Under the pieces are notes generated by a model. The model was not told the origin of the DNA and ran no database searches. It saw only the letters and a list, made by a program, of their open reading frames with translations. Positions 1 through 6,382 of a stretch of 8,206 nucleotides of DNA are shown piece after piece; the stretch's first letter is position 1, and each line of letters opens with the position of its first letter. A program made the position numbers and the translations under genes. The DNA is from Trichodesmium sp. MAG_R04 (GTDB taxonomy: Bacteria > Cyanobacteriota > Cyanobacteriia > Cyanobacteriales > Microcoleaceae): NCBI GenBank assembly GCA_023356515.1, contig JAKQYG010000169.1, positions 1 through 8,206 on the forward strand. Direction: 5' to 3'.

Positions 1-170
1 TTTCGCGCGCTAGCGATCGCCTGTCTTTTTTTGTCTTCAACTTTTTGAGCATTTTCTATTAATTTTATTAGTTGTTTATCTGTAATACCAATAATCCTTT
101 TTGTTTCTTTTGGATGATTACTTTTTGTTTCTTTTGGATGATTATAAATATATTCTAATATATTATTCAT
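1..170 (-). CDS. Transposase-like protein, N-terminal part, cut by window edge
   Basis: An open frame starts at ATG 170 and stays open for 56 codons to the left edge, so the rest lies outside the window. It begins MNNILEYIYNHPKETK and continues into a helical, Lys/Gln-rich stretch (RIIGITDKQLIKLIENAQK). From memory this resembles the short N-terminal region of a cyanobacterial transposase type that starts with 'ILEYI...PKE(S/T)xRLIGI...QL..L'. That match is recall, not a search. No catalytic residues are within view. There is no clear Shine-Dalgarno site before the ATG. A 24-bp in-frame tandem duplication repeats NHPKETK(S/R), which suggests recent slippage without loss of frame. The gene could instead be an unrelated hypothetical protein. 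Confidence 0.5.
   Translation of the reverse strand, partial: MNNILEYIYNHPKETKSNHPKETKRIIGITDKQLIKLIENAQKVEDKKRQAIASAR
97..144. repeat. 24-bp perfect tandem duplication
   Basis: Two identical 24-base units lie head to tail at 97-120 and 121-144; each begins ctttttgtttc and ends ggatgatta. The unit is a multiple of three, so in the minus-strand ORF it adds eight residues (NHPKETKS / NHPKETKR) without shifting the frame. It looks like a slippage or local duplication event. Confidence 0.95.
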
Positions 171-215
171 TTGGGGACAGCATATATATAGTTGGGCACT
201 ACAATTTTACCTTAA

Positions 216-308
216 TTTCTATTTTGGAGAGGTCTATTAAACGGACGTGGAAGCAAGTGTAAGAACAGTGTCAAGTCAGCAGCAGCCTGTGAAATCATAA
301 CCCTCTGA
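216..308 (+). pseudogene. Probable TnpB (IS200/IS605) C-terminal remnant
   Basis: A plus-strand frame open from 216 to TGA 306-308 ends with the residues LNGRGSKCKNSV then KSAAACEIITL. Cyanobacterial TnpB-type proteins often end in a similar basic 'GRGSxCKxSVKSxxxCE' tail after the last zinc-ribbon cysteines; this is recalled family knowledge. The RuvC-like core, the zinc ribbon and the conserved DRD region are all missing. The frame upstream of about residue 8 (FLFWRGL) does not look like TnpB, so only a scrap is left. The hairpin at 326-353 lies where an IS200/IS605 right end would be, which supports the reading. Without that context the tail alone would be weak evidence. Confidence 0.42.
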
Positions 309-325
309 GTAGCTTTGACTTAGTA

Positions 326-353
326 ATCCTTCCACCTTTAGGTTTGGAAGGAT
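326..353. other. Hairpin: IS200/IS605-type right end, and possible map terminator
   Basis: The arms ATCCTTCC (326-333) and GGAAGGAT (346-353) pair perfectly over 8 bp. An inner ACC/GGT pair closes a TTTA loop, with TT bulged. On the plus strand the hairpin is followed by GTCAATTC. Hairpins followed by a TCAA-type cleavage site mark the right ends of many IS200/IS605 elements, and here it follows a TnpB-like tail. It also lies 15 bp past the map stop codon on the other strand, so it could end map transcription. There is no U-tract on that strand, so it is not a classic intrinsic terminator. Confidence 0.5.
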
Positions 354-367
354 GTCAATTCTAGTAA

Positions 368-1135
368 TTAGCCATCATACTGAGTTAATATTTCTACCCC
401 TGTTTCTGTTACTGCTACAGTATGTTCAAATTGTGCTGATAGCTTACCATCTTTAGTAATAGTGGTCCAACCGTCATCAAGTACCACACCTTCCCAAGTG
501 CCCTCATTAATCATCGGTTCAATAGTAAATACCATTCCAGTTCGTAACTTTTTTCCTTTTCCCCTAATGCCATAATGAGGAATTTGTGGTGCGGTATGGA
601 AAATATTACTTACCCCATGACCAACAAAATCTCGAACCACAGAAAAACCTTCTGCTTCAGCATACTCTTGAATAGCAGCTCCAATATCCCCAATTTTATT
701 TCCAGGCTTAACTTCAGCAATGCCTAAATACATACATTTTTCCGTAACTTCAACTAATTTTTTTGCCACTGGAGAAGGTGTACCAACGAAAAAAGTTTTA
801 GAAGTATCTCCATGATAACCATCAAGAATTGGTGTAACATCAACATTAATAATATCTCCTTCTTTTAAGACTTGTTTCTCATTAGGAATACCGTGACAAA
901 TTACTTCATTAATGCTAGTACAAATAGACTTAGGAAAACCATGATAACCCAGGGGTGCACTGCGGGCGCCATGAGCTTTTGTCCAACGTTCGGCTTCCTC
1001 ATCTAATTCCAAAGTAGTTATTCCTGGCTTAACAAGGGGTTCAAGATGATGCAATAACTTTGCAGCTAAACGCCCTACTCGACGCATTTTTTCTATTTCT
1101 CTTTTCGATAATAAAACGATAGTTTCAGTTTCCAT
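368..1135 (-). CDS. map: Methionine aminopeptidase, type I
   Basis: This cytosolic metalloprotease removes the initiator methionine from new proteins when the second residue is small. At 255 aa it has the length of bacterial type Ia enzymes and the full pita-bread fold. All five metal ligands are present: D99 (NVDV), D110 (YHGD), H173 (VGHGV), E206 (TIEPM) and E237 (QFEHT). The conserved active-site histidines H81 (CHGIP) and H180 (FHTAP) are also there. There is no N-terminal zinc-finger extension of the plant or eukaryotic type. The ATG at 1135 gives the usual short lead into the 'EIEKMRRVGRLAA' helix. Only a weak AAAGAAG stands close before it, so the ribosome site is poor. The gene is alone: a hairpin lies just past its stop and a pentapeptide pseudogene lies 150 bp upstream. 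Cyanobacteria commonly carry several map paralogs, so this need not be the only copy. Confidence 0.97.
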   Translation of the reverse strand: METETIVLLSKREIEKMRRVGRLAAKLLHHLEPLVKPGITTLELDEEAERWTKAHGARSAPLGYHGFPKSICTSINEVICHGIPNEKQVLKEGDIINVDVTPILDGYHGDTSKTFFVGTPSPVAKKLVEVTEKCMYLGIAEVKPGNKIGDIGAAIQEYAEAEGFSVVRDFVGHGVSNIFHTAPQIPHYGIRGKGKKLRTGMVFTIEPMINEGTWEGVVLDDGWTTITKDGKLSAQFEHTVAVTETGVEILTQYDG

Positions 1136-1285
1136 TGCTTCTTTAATTAAGATTCAAGTATTAATGACTAAATATTTTTAGTGCAGGTATCCTGACTATT
1201 ACAGCCATGCCTCACCGAGACAAAATCTACTGTATCAGGAAAGTTTTATAGAATTTCTCTACAAGAGGATTTTCTTGACAATTGA

Positions 1286-1538
1286 TTATCTGAAGATGAG
1301 ATTATATCTACATGACTTAGGTAGTACCTCTATCAAATTTGCTCCTTGGAGGTTAGCACCTTTTAAGTTAGCTACCGATCAAGTTAACATTAGATAGGTT
1401 GGCTTTACTGAGGTCATATCTTAAACATTCATTAGTTTCCAATAATCTTCTTGTAGCTGCCAGGTTAGCTGCTTTTGCTAAATTGATCCAGCCAACTTTA
1501 CAGAAAATAATGATAATTGCTAATATTGTTAGTTTCAT
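1286..1538 (-). pseudogene. Frameshifted pentapeptide-repeat protein gene
   Basis: The reading starts at ATG 1538 with MKLTILAIIIIFCKVGW, a hydrophobic stretch like a signal peptide or membrane anchor. It continues with AANLAATRRLLETNECLRYD and LSKANLSNVNLIGS, then stops at TAA 1368-1370. Skipping one base (1376) opens the next frame from 1375, giving VANLKGANLQGANLIEV and so on to TAA at 1286-1288. Together these form the common cyanobacterial layout of signal peptide, 'LLxTxxCxxCDLSxANL' motif and A(N/D)LxX pentapeptide repeats. The second Cys of that motif is Tyr here (ECLRYD). The break falls inside the repeat run, so a single-base insertion is the simplest cause. Only about five repeats remain and the C-terminus (LPKSCRYNLIFR) is non-repeat. 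The function of intact relatives is not established. Confidence 0.8.
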
Positions 1539-1904
1539 CTTTTATATTTGAGGTGATTCGGTTATCGGTTAATATACAAATAAATTTTGCCTACTCACTT
1601 ACAGTACATTCCAGGTTAATTAAATATACTCGCACTAGCTTTTTAAATGTTTTTTAAAGTATGGAATTAAGTTTTTATTATTTATTATTTATCAACCTAA
1701 TCTACTAGAACCACTATACCACATTTACATCAAATAGGCTCTATCTTAATGAAAAAATGACAACCCACTCTAGGGCATTGGTATGATGTCCCGCTCTTTG
1801 TAGTCTATTAATTATGAAAAATTGTGTAGTCTATCATACACTGAATTTTCTACATATAGCAAAAAGTAGAAGGTAGATGTAAGCATTCCTCTTCACAACT
1901 ATGC
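1539..1904. other. Intergenic stretch, no gene recognised
   Basis: This is 366 bp of AT-rich DNA between the cyclase stop and the start of the pentapeptide pseudogene. Stops are frequent in all six frames. A near-repeat gtagtctat occurs twice at about 1800-1840. A weak 7-bp inverted repeat, ACAACTA (1895-1901) with TAGTTGT (1910-1916), straddles the cyclase stop codon and has no U-tract. The segment presumably holds the cyclase transcript end and the old promoter of the pseudogene, but I cannot place either. Confidence 0.5.
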
Positions 1905-4364
1905 CTATTTAGTTGTCATAGTATGAATACCATCCCAATTCTTAGGTGGTGGTGTTTTTATATAGTCAAGCGATCGTTGAATATGTATAGCAACGGCTTC
2001 ATCTTCAGGTTTAATTTTTCGCGCCAACTCAAAATAATTTACTGCCTGAGAAAATTTCTTGTTCATATAAGCTTGTCTAGCTTTAATATAAAGTTCCAAA
2101 AACTCTTCGATTTCCAGATCAATAGGTTGAGAATTAGTACCAATTAATTCATATATACTCACCGCTTTTTGTTTTCCTTTAATCCTAACTTTATCTAACT
2201 CCCTGACCAAAATATAATCACTACAAAGTTGATAAGTAAACTCACTTAAAATAATATCACAACCATATTGTTTAGTAATTGTTTCTAAATGAGAACTCAA
2301 ATTTACACCATCACCAATTACTGTATAATCCATTCTTTTGTGGGAACCAATACTACCAGAAACTACTTCTCCTGAACTAATACCAATACCAATTTTAAAT
2401 TGTATTTCATCAGGACGAGATAAATTAAATTGCCGGAGACGGTGACGCATATCTAAAGCAGTTTTCACAGCCATTAAAGCATGATTTTCTATAGATAATG
2501 GTGCACCAAAAACTGCCATCAAAGCATCCCCAATAAATTTATCCAGAGTTCCTTCATGGTTAAATACTGCCTCTACCATTGTCTCAAAATATTGATTTAG
2601 AAGCTTAACTACTTCAGGCGCTTCTAAATTTTCTGTAATAGTTGTATAACCTCGAATATCGGAAAATAAAATAGTTACTTCTTTACGTTCTCCTTCAAGT
2701 AAAGCATTTTCACCTAAAGCCATTACTTGTTCTGCTACCCCAGGAGTCAAATAGCGATACATAGCATTTTTCATCCGTTTTTCCTGACTAATATCTTCTA
2801 AAACTACCAACCCACCACGCACGCCACCTTCAGGATTAGTTAGGGGATTAACTGTTAAATTCAGACTCCGTTCAAATAATTGATCTATTTTTGATGAATC
2901 TATCTCTTCTTTTTCTAGAAATGACCCTGCTCGTAAATTTTGTTCTGGAACATATTGTCGAGTACCATGTTTGAGACTGTCTTCTAAACGAAATTTTAAG
3001 TTTTCAATTGGTATAACTTCCCATAGATATCTACCAATAAGTTTTTTCTCCCAAGCTTTTCTAGTTATTTGACCTTTTACCTCTTGATTAATCGGACATC
3101 CTAACATTTCTAAAGCTGCTTCATTAATAGTTACAATTCTGCCTTGCATATCTGTTGAAATTACAACATCAGACAAACTTTGTAGAATATCTTTCTGATA
3201 TTGTTTTTCGACTAAAACATTTTCAAATAATTGAGAATTTTGGAGAGCAATACCTGCTTGAGCATTAAAAGCTAATAAAAATTTTTCATCTGAAGCAGTA
3301 AAACCACCTTGATTTTTATTGATTAACTGAGTTACTCCGATCAATTCGCTTTTAGCATTATAAACAGGCATACAAAGAATATTTCTTGTTTGATAACCTG
3401 TTTTTTTGTCTGTACTGGGGTCAAAACGAGGATCTAGATAAGCGTCAGGAATATTAAGAGTTTGTCCAGTAGAAGCAACATAACCAGCTATACCACGATT
3501 TGCCGGAATTCTAATTTCTACCATTTTTGTTTGATCTACTGTTGCTACCAAGGTCCTAAGTTCATTTGTTTCTTTGGTAAGTAGAAACAGGGTGCTACGA
3601 TCTGCTCGCATCAGATTACGAGCTTGGTCCATTACAGCTCTTAAAGTTGTTTCCAAATCTAGACTTTGACCTAAAGTTGTGGTAGCCTTAAGTAAGGATG
3701 ATACCCCTCGTTGATTCCGAGCTGCACTGTAAAAAGATTGACAACTTTCAAGAATAATCCCGATTGAGTCGGCGAAAGAGCGAAATAGTTGCTCATCTTC
3801 TTGATCAAAGGGGATATCACTTGATTTATTCAGTAGTCGTACCACTGCCACTGGTTGGAGAGAATTAGTAGTACTAAAAATTGGGACACAGAGGATAGTG
3901 CGAGTATTATAACCCTGAGGTTGGTCTACCTCTTCGTTGAAGAGAGGGTGACTTTTGGCATCGGCAATATTGAGTGCTTCTCCTGTGGTAGCCACATGGC
4001 CTAAAATACCAACATTAATTGGTAAGTGATACTCTTGAGATTTACCTGTATTTTCTACAATTGTCTTGTACCAAAGTTGTTTTTTGTCTTGGTTAACCAG
4101 GAAAATAGTTGTTTGATCTGCTTTTAGGACTTGACCAATTTTTAAGGTAAAAGCATCTAATAGTTGTTCTAATAGAGTTTCGATACCTTCATTATTAATT
4201 AAGTCTATGGCCCGTAGATACTGATGAAATTCTGCAGTTATAAAGTCCAGGACACAAACAAAATGCTTTACTGGCAAATCCTTGACACGAGTTGCCAGTA
4301 GACCAATACGATCAACTTGAGTCAATGTTGCTAGAATACTGCCAGCAGCGTTCGAGAATGTCAT
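1905..4364 (-). CDS. Adenylate cyclase, class III: GAF-GAF-PAS-cyclase-TPR-like
   Basis: This soluble signalling enzyme of 819 aa is predicted to make cAMP from ATP. The order is an N-terminal helical region (about 1-60), GAF1 (about 65-210), GAF2 (about 235-380), PAS (about 390-528), a linker helix, a cyclase homology domain (about 558-745) and a TPR-like helical tail (about 752-800) ending PPPKNWDG...MTTK. Both GAF domains keep the cyclic-nucleotide NKFDE motif: N179, K180, F186, D190, E191 and N349, K350, F355, D359, E360. This suggests feedback by cAMP or cGMP, as in Anabaena CyaB1/CyaB2. In the cyclase domain the metal aspartates are D569 (FSDIRGYT) and D613 (FIGDALMAVFG). Adenine is specified by K609 and T681, the Lys/Thr pair typical of cyanobacterial adenylate cyclases. 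Transition-state N688 is present, but the arginine expected four residues later is H692 (VNLSSHLE), encoded by CAT at 2291-2289. This may lower activity. No transmembrane segment is seen, and the start has no clear Shine-Dalgarno site. The gene stands alone on its strand. Confidence 0.93.
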   Translation of the reverse strand: MTFSNAAGSILATLTQVDRIGLLATRVKDLPVKHFVCVLDFITAEFHQYLRAIDLINNEGIETLLEQLLDAFTLKIGQVLKADQTTIFLVNQDKKQLWYKTIVENTGKSQEYHLPINVGILGHVATTGEALNIADAKSHPLFNEEVDQPQGYNTRTILCVPIFSTTNSLQPVAVVRLLNKSSDIPFDQEDEQLFRSFADSIGIILESCQSFYSAARNQRGVSSLLKATTTLGQSLDLETTLRAVMDQARNLMRADRSTLFLLTKETNELRTLVATVDQTKMVEIRIPANRGIAGYVASTGQTLNIPDAYLDPRFDPSTDKKTGYQTRNILCMPVYNAKSELIGVTQLINKNQGGFTASDEKFLLAFNAQAGIALQNSQLFENVLVEKQYQKDILQSLSDVVISTDMQGRIVTINEAALEMLGCPINQEVKGQITRKAWEKKLIGRYLWEVIPIENLKFRLEDSLKHGTRQYVPEQNLRAGSFLEKEEIDSSKIDQLFERSLNLTVNPLTNPEGGVRGGLVVLEDISQEKRMKNAMYRYLTPGVAEQVMALGENALLEGERKEVTILFSDIRGYTTITENLEAPEVVKLLNQYFETMVEAVFNHEGTLDKFIGDALMAVFGAPLSIENHALMAVKTALDMRHRLRQFNLSRPDEIQFKIGIGISSGEVVSGSIGSHKRMDYTVIGDGVNLSSHLETITKQYGCDIILSEFTYQLCSDYILVRELDKVRIKGKQKAVSIYELIGTNSQPIDLEIEEFLELYIKARQAYMNKKFSQAVNYFELARKIKPEDEAVAIHIQRSLDYIKTPPPKNWDGIHTMTTK

Positions 4365-4502
4365 TTGGACTGGTTTGTCTAATGGTTACTGGTTGCTCAT
4401 CACTTGTTCAATACTGGCCTAATACTACTGTATGAAGTTCAATTTTGAAAAATTTGACTATGTAAAGTAGAGAAAGCTAGGCAGGGAATTTTAACCACTA
4501 AT

Positions 4503-4530
4503 ATATTAACAAAATAAATATCTTTTTCAA
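4503..4530 (-). promoter_or_regulatory. Candidate promoter for the adenylate cyclase
   Basis: On the minus strand TTGAAA (4530-4525) is followed after 16 bases by TAATAT (4508-4503), a fair sigma70-like pair. It would give a 5' leader of about 130 nt before the ATG at 4364. The region is so AT-rich that such matches arise by chance, so the call is tentative. Confidence 0.3.
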
Positions 4531-4613
4531 ATGCAGATCAAGTTAAATTAGTTGGACTACTTTCTCAGAAACTTAAACATTTTGATGTCTAAAGGCAATT
4601 TTTACCGATGATA

Positions 4614-4640
4614 TTAGACAAAAATCTACAAAATGTCTAA
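4614..4640. terminator. Inverted repeat just past sqdX
   Basis: TTAGACA (4614-4620) and TGTCTAA (4634-4640) form a 7-bp stem with a 13-base A-rich loop, starting 9 bp beyond the sqdX stop. Its position suits a transcript end, but the stem is AT-rich and no U-tract follows on the minus strand. It could be a weak terminator, an mRNA end-protecting stem or chance. Confidence 0.3.
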
Positions 4641-4649
4641 GTAATATGA

Positions 4650-5783
4650 TTATGCTGCTGATGGTATTGAATGGGCAGAGATAATTTTCTGATAATAGTT
4701 TCTTAATTGCTGAGTTGCTGCGGACCATCCCCAATTCTCTGCTTCAGCTCTAGCATTTTGGCGCAAGGTTTCTCGTTCTTCTGAGTGGGCTAAAAGTTTT
4801 TGAGTAGCTGTAATGGCTCCTTTCTCATCAGCTGGATCAAATAAATAACCATTTATGCCATTGGTAACAATATCAGGAATGCCACCTGAATTAGCAGCTA
4901 CTACTGGGGTGCCTGCGGCCATTGCTTCTAAAATTACCAATCCTAAAGTTTCGGTACGAGAGGTAAAGATGAAAGCATCGGCAGAAGCATAAGCAGAGGC
5001 AAGTTTTTCACCCCGTAGATAGCCTACAAAATGAGTAGGGGTATTGGCAAAATATTGTTCAAGGGTTTCTCGCTTAGGGCCATCGCCTACAAGAGCTAGG
5101 CAAGCATTGGGGATCGCTTCTAAGATTGGTTTAATACGATTAATTTCTTTTTCTACTCCTAAGCGCCCAACATATAATAATATCTTGCTACTGGGTTTTC
5201 CTTGACTGAGGAGATTGCGCATTTCAAGATTGGCATGATGGGGATGAAATAATTCTGTATCAACTCCCCGCTGCCATAAGTCTACTCTCTCAATGCCATG
5301 GTTTCTTAATTCTTCTACCATTGCTGTAGACGGACAAAGATTTAGGTCTGCTTGATTATGGCCGTATTTAAGTAATTCCCAAAGTAAGCCTTCTAGCATT
5401 CCTAAACCATAGTGATGTAGGTATTGAGGTAAGTGGGTATGGTAAGATTCCACGAGTGGGATCTTTAGTTTTTTGGCATAGAATAACCCACCCAGTCCTA
5501 ATACCGCAGGATTAGCAACGTGAATTATATCTGGCTGAAACTGTTCTAGCTTTTCTCCAATAGTGGGAGTTGGTATAGCTAATTTTAATTCTGGGTATAG
5601 GGGTAGAGGAAAACCTTCAATGCCACATATTTTTGATCCCTGATATTCTTTTAGTCCTCCTGCAGGAGAAAATATTAGAACTTGATCTCCAAAACGTTGT
5701 AGATGCTTGACAGTATGACATAGACGGGTAACTATACCATCTATTTTCGGTAGAAAAGTTTCGGTAAAAAGAGCTATCCTCAT
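4650..5783 (-). CDS. sqdX: Sulfoquinovosyl-diacylglycerol synthase, GT4 family
   Basis: SqdX transfers sulfoquinovose from UDP-sulfoquinovose to diacylglycerol at the membrane, the last step of SQDG synthesis. From ATG 5783 the protein has 377 aa, close to the usual cyanobacterial length. It opens with MRIALFTETFLPKIDGIVTRL, the classic GT4 start with the Gly-rich acceptor loop. The C-terminal donor domain has YVGRLGVEKEI, with R207 and K212 as candidate UDP-phosphate contacts. It also has the EX7E motif, E278 and E286 (TETLGLVILEAMAAG). No transmembrane helix is evident, so it is probably a peripheral membrane enzyme. The same frame stays open upstream to an ATG at 5912, but those 43 residues are a wrong-frame reading of a transposase remnant, so I reject that start. 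There is no strong Shine-Dalgarno site before 5783. The partner sqdB lies 590 bp upstream on the same strand, an unusually long gap filled with mobile debris. Confidence 0.93.
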   Translation of the reverse strand: MRIALFTETFLPKIDGIVTRLCHTVKHLQRFGDQVLIFSPAGGLKEYQGSKICGIEGFPLPLYPELKLAIPTPTIGEKLEQFQPDIIHVANPAVLGLGGLFYAKKLKIPLVESYHTHLPQYLHHYGLGMLEGLLWELLKYGHNQADLNLCPSTAMVEELRNHGIERVDLWQRGVDTELFHPHHANLEMRNLLSQGKPSSKILLYVGRLGVEKEINRIKPILEAIPNACLALVGDGPKRETLEQYFANTPTHFVGYLRGEKLASAYASADAFIFTSRTETLGLVILEAMAAGTPVVAANSGGIPDIVTNGINGYLFDPADEKGAITATQKLLAHSEERETLRQNARAEAENWGWSAATQQLRNYYQKIISAHSIPSAA

Positions 5784-5820
5784 AGGTATATTAGCTTGGA
5801 AAATATTTGGTAAAAATATT

Positions 5821-5986
5821 GCTTTTTTTGGGCATTTTTTCTGGTTCAATTTGCCGACGATAGTATAAAGTGTCAAAAGTTGAGCGTGAAAGTTTGTCCA
5901 CATTTGGGACAATAGTATCGTTGAGTTCCTTTACTGTTTTTTCCGTGCTTATGGGGTTTAGGATGGCCACACAGAGGACATTCCAT
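5821..5986 (-). pseudogene. Zinc-ribbon (IS1-like) transposase N-terminal remnant, frameshifted
   Basis: From ATG 5986 the minus strand reads MECPLCGHPKPHKHGKNSKG, then TQRYYCPKCGQTFT, a CxxC...CxxC zinc ribbon (C3, C6 and a second CPKC pair). The frame then runs into TGA. Shifting by one base at about 5884-5887 continues it as STFDTLYYRRQIEPEKMPKK. From memory this joins the pattern 'QRYYC..C..TFT.TFDTLYYRRQ' of InsA-like proteins of IS1-type elements common in cyanobacteria. The similarity stops at about 5821, and the helix-turn-helix and catalytic parts are gone. A third reading of the same bases produces the false N-terminal extension of SqdX. The remnant ends 37 bp before the sqdX start. 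Confidence 0.72.
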
Positions 5987-6090
5987 AATTATTTCCACAA
6001 TAATGGGACTATATTCATCAAATCATTCCCACACTTTCTTGATTCACTACCAAACTATCTTCATTTTCCTTGTTCAGGAGTCAATTTATC

Positions 6091-6124
6091 AGAAAAATAT
6101 TATATATAGAAAAATATTATATAT
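6091..6124. repeat. 17-bp perfect tandem repeat, two copies
   Basis: The unit agaaaaatattatatat occurs at 6091-6107 and again at 6108-6124. It is almost pure A+T and lies in the sqdB-sqdX gap, upstream (on the minus strand) of the transposase remnant. Read on the minus strand it holds repeated TATAAT-like words, so it could act as a fortuitous promoter for sqdX, though no suitable -35 box stands out. Confidence 0.93.
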
Positions 6125-6225
6125 AAATACTTACTGAATAGTTAACTCCTATTGACCACTATAATTTTTTTCTTGCTTTTAACTTTTCACTGCGTGAACT
6201 TTATGTTACCTCAAAGCTAGTCTAA

Positions 6226-6382
6226 CCCTTAGAGCCTGAATATCAAAACCAGGGTAAAGATGAAAAAGGCCTGTTAGGTATTCCGACGATGTACTACTGC
6301 GCATTACAAGCTCTGATGAAGTTAGGTATGGAACCAAAATGGGATGTACGTTTTGAACTTAATAGTTATGGCTTTAGACTGG
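6226..6382 (+). pseudogene. Group II intron reverse transcriptase/maturase remnant
   Basis: A plus-strand frame, open after TAA 6223-6225, includes GKDEKGLLGIPTM, then ALQALMKLGMEPKW and DVRFELNSYGFRLG. It matches, from memory, the RT block of group II intron proteins 'GKxRPLGIPTMxDRAxQALxKLALEPEWEAxFExNSYGFRPGR'. About 50 residues remain out of several hundred. There is no YADD catalytic box, no maturase or HNH region, and no intron domain V that I can see. Likeness ends near 6382, and the sqdB stop codon (6374-6376, other strand) lies inside it. The frame itself runs on without similarity to TAG 6433-6435. It is a dead scrap, opposite in strand to both sqd genes. Confidence 0.75.

Noticed and set aside
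1895..1916. Inverted repeat across the cyclase stop as an intrinsic terminator
   Set aside because: The stem is only 7 bp, AT-rich, overlaps the coding end and has no U-tract.
1923..2147. Plus-strand 74-codon ORF opposite the cyclase 3' end
   Set aside because: It lies entirely over the TPR-like tail of the cyclase on the other strand, has no ribosome site and has biased, Phe/Ile-rich content typical of an antisense shadow.
1905..5783. sqdX and the cyclase as one operon
   Set aside because: They share a strand, but a 285-bp gap with a hairpin after sqdX and a promoter-like pair before the cyclase argues for separate units, and no functional link is known.
5784..5912. Upstream ATG at 5912 as the sqdX start
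   Set aside because: The added residues are an out-of-frame reading of transposase DNA, and the GT4 fold begins right at M44 of that longer frame (ATG 5783).
5870..6109. Plus-strand 79-codon ORF in the sqdB-sqdX gap
   Set aside because: It is antisense to the zinc-ribbon transposase remnant, whose CxxC pattern on the minus strand explains the sequence better.
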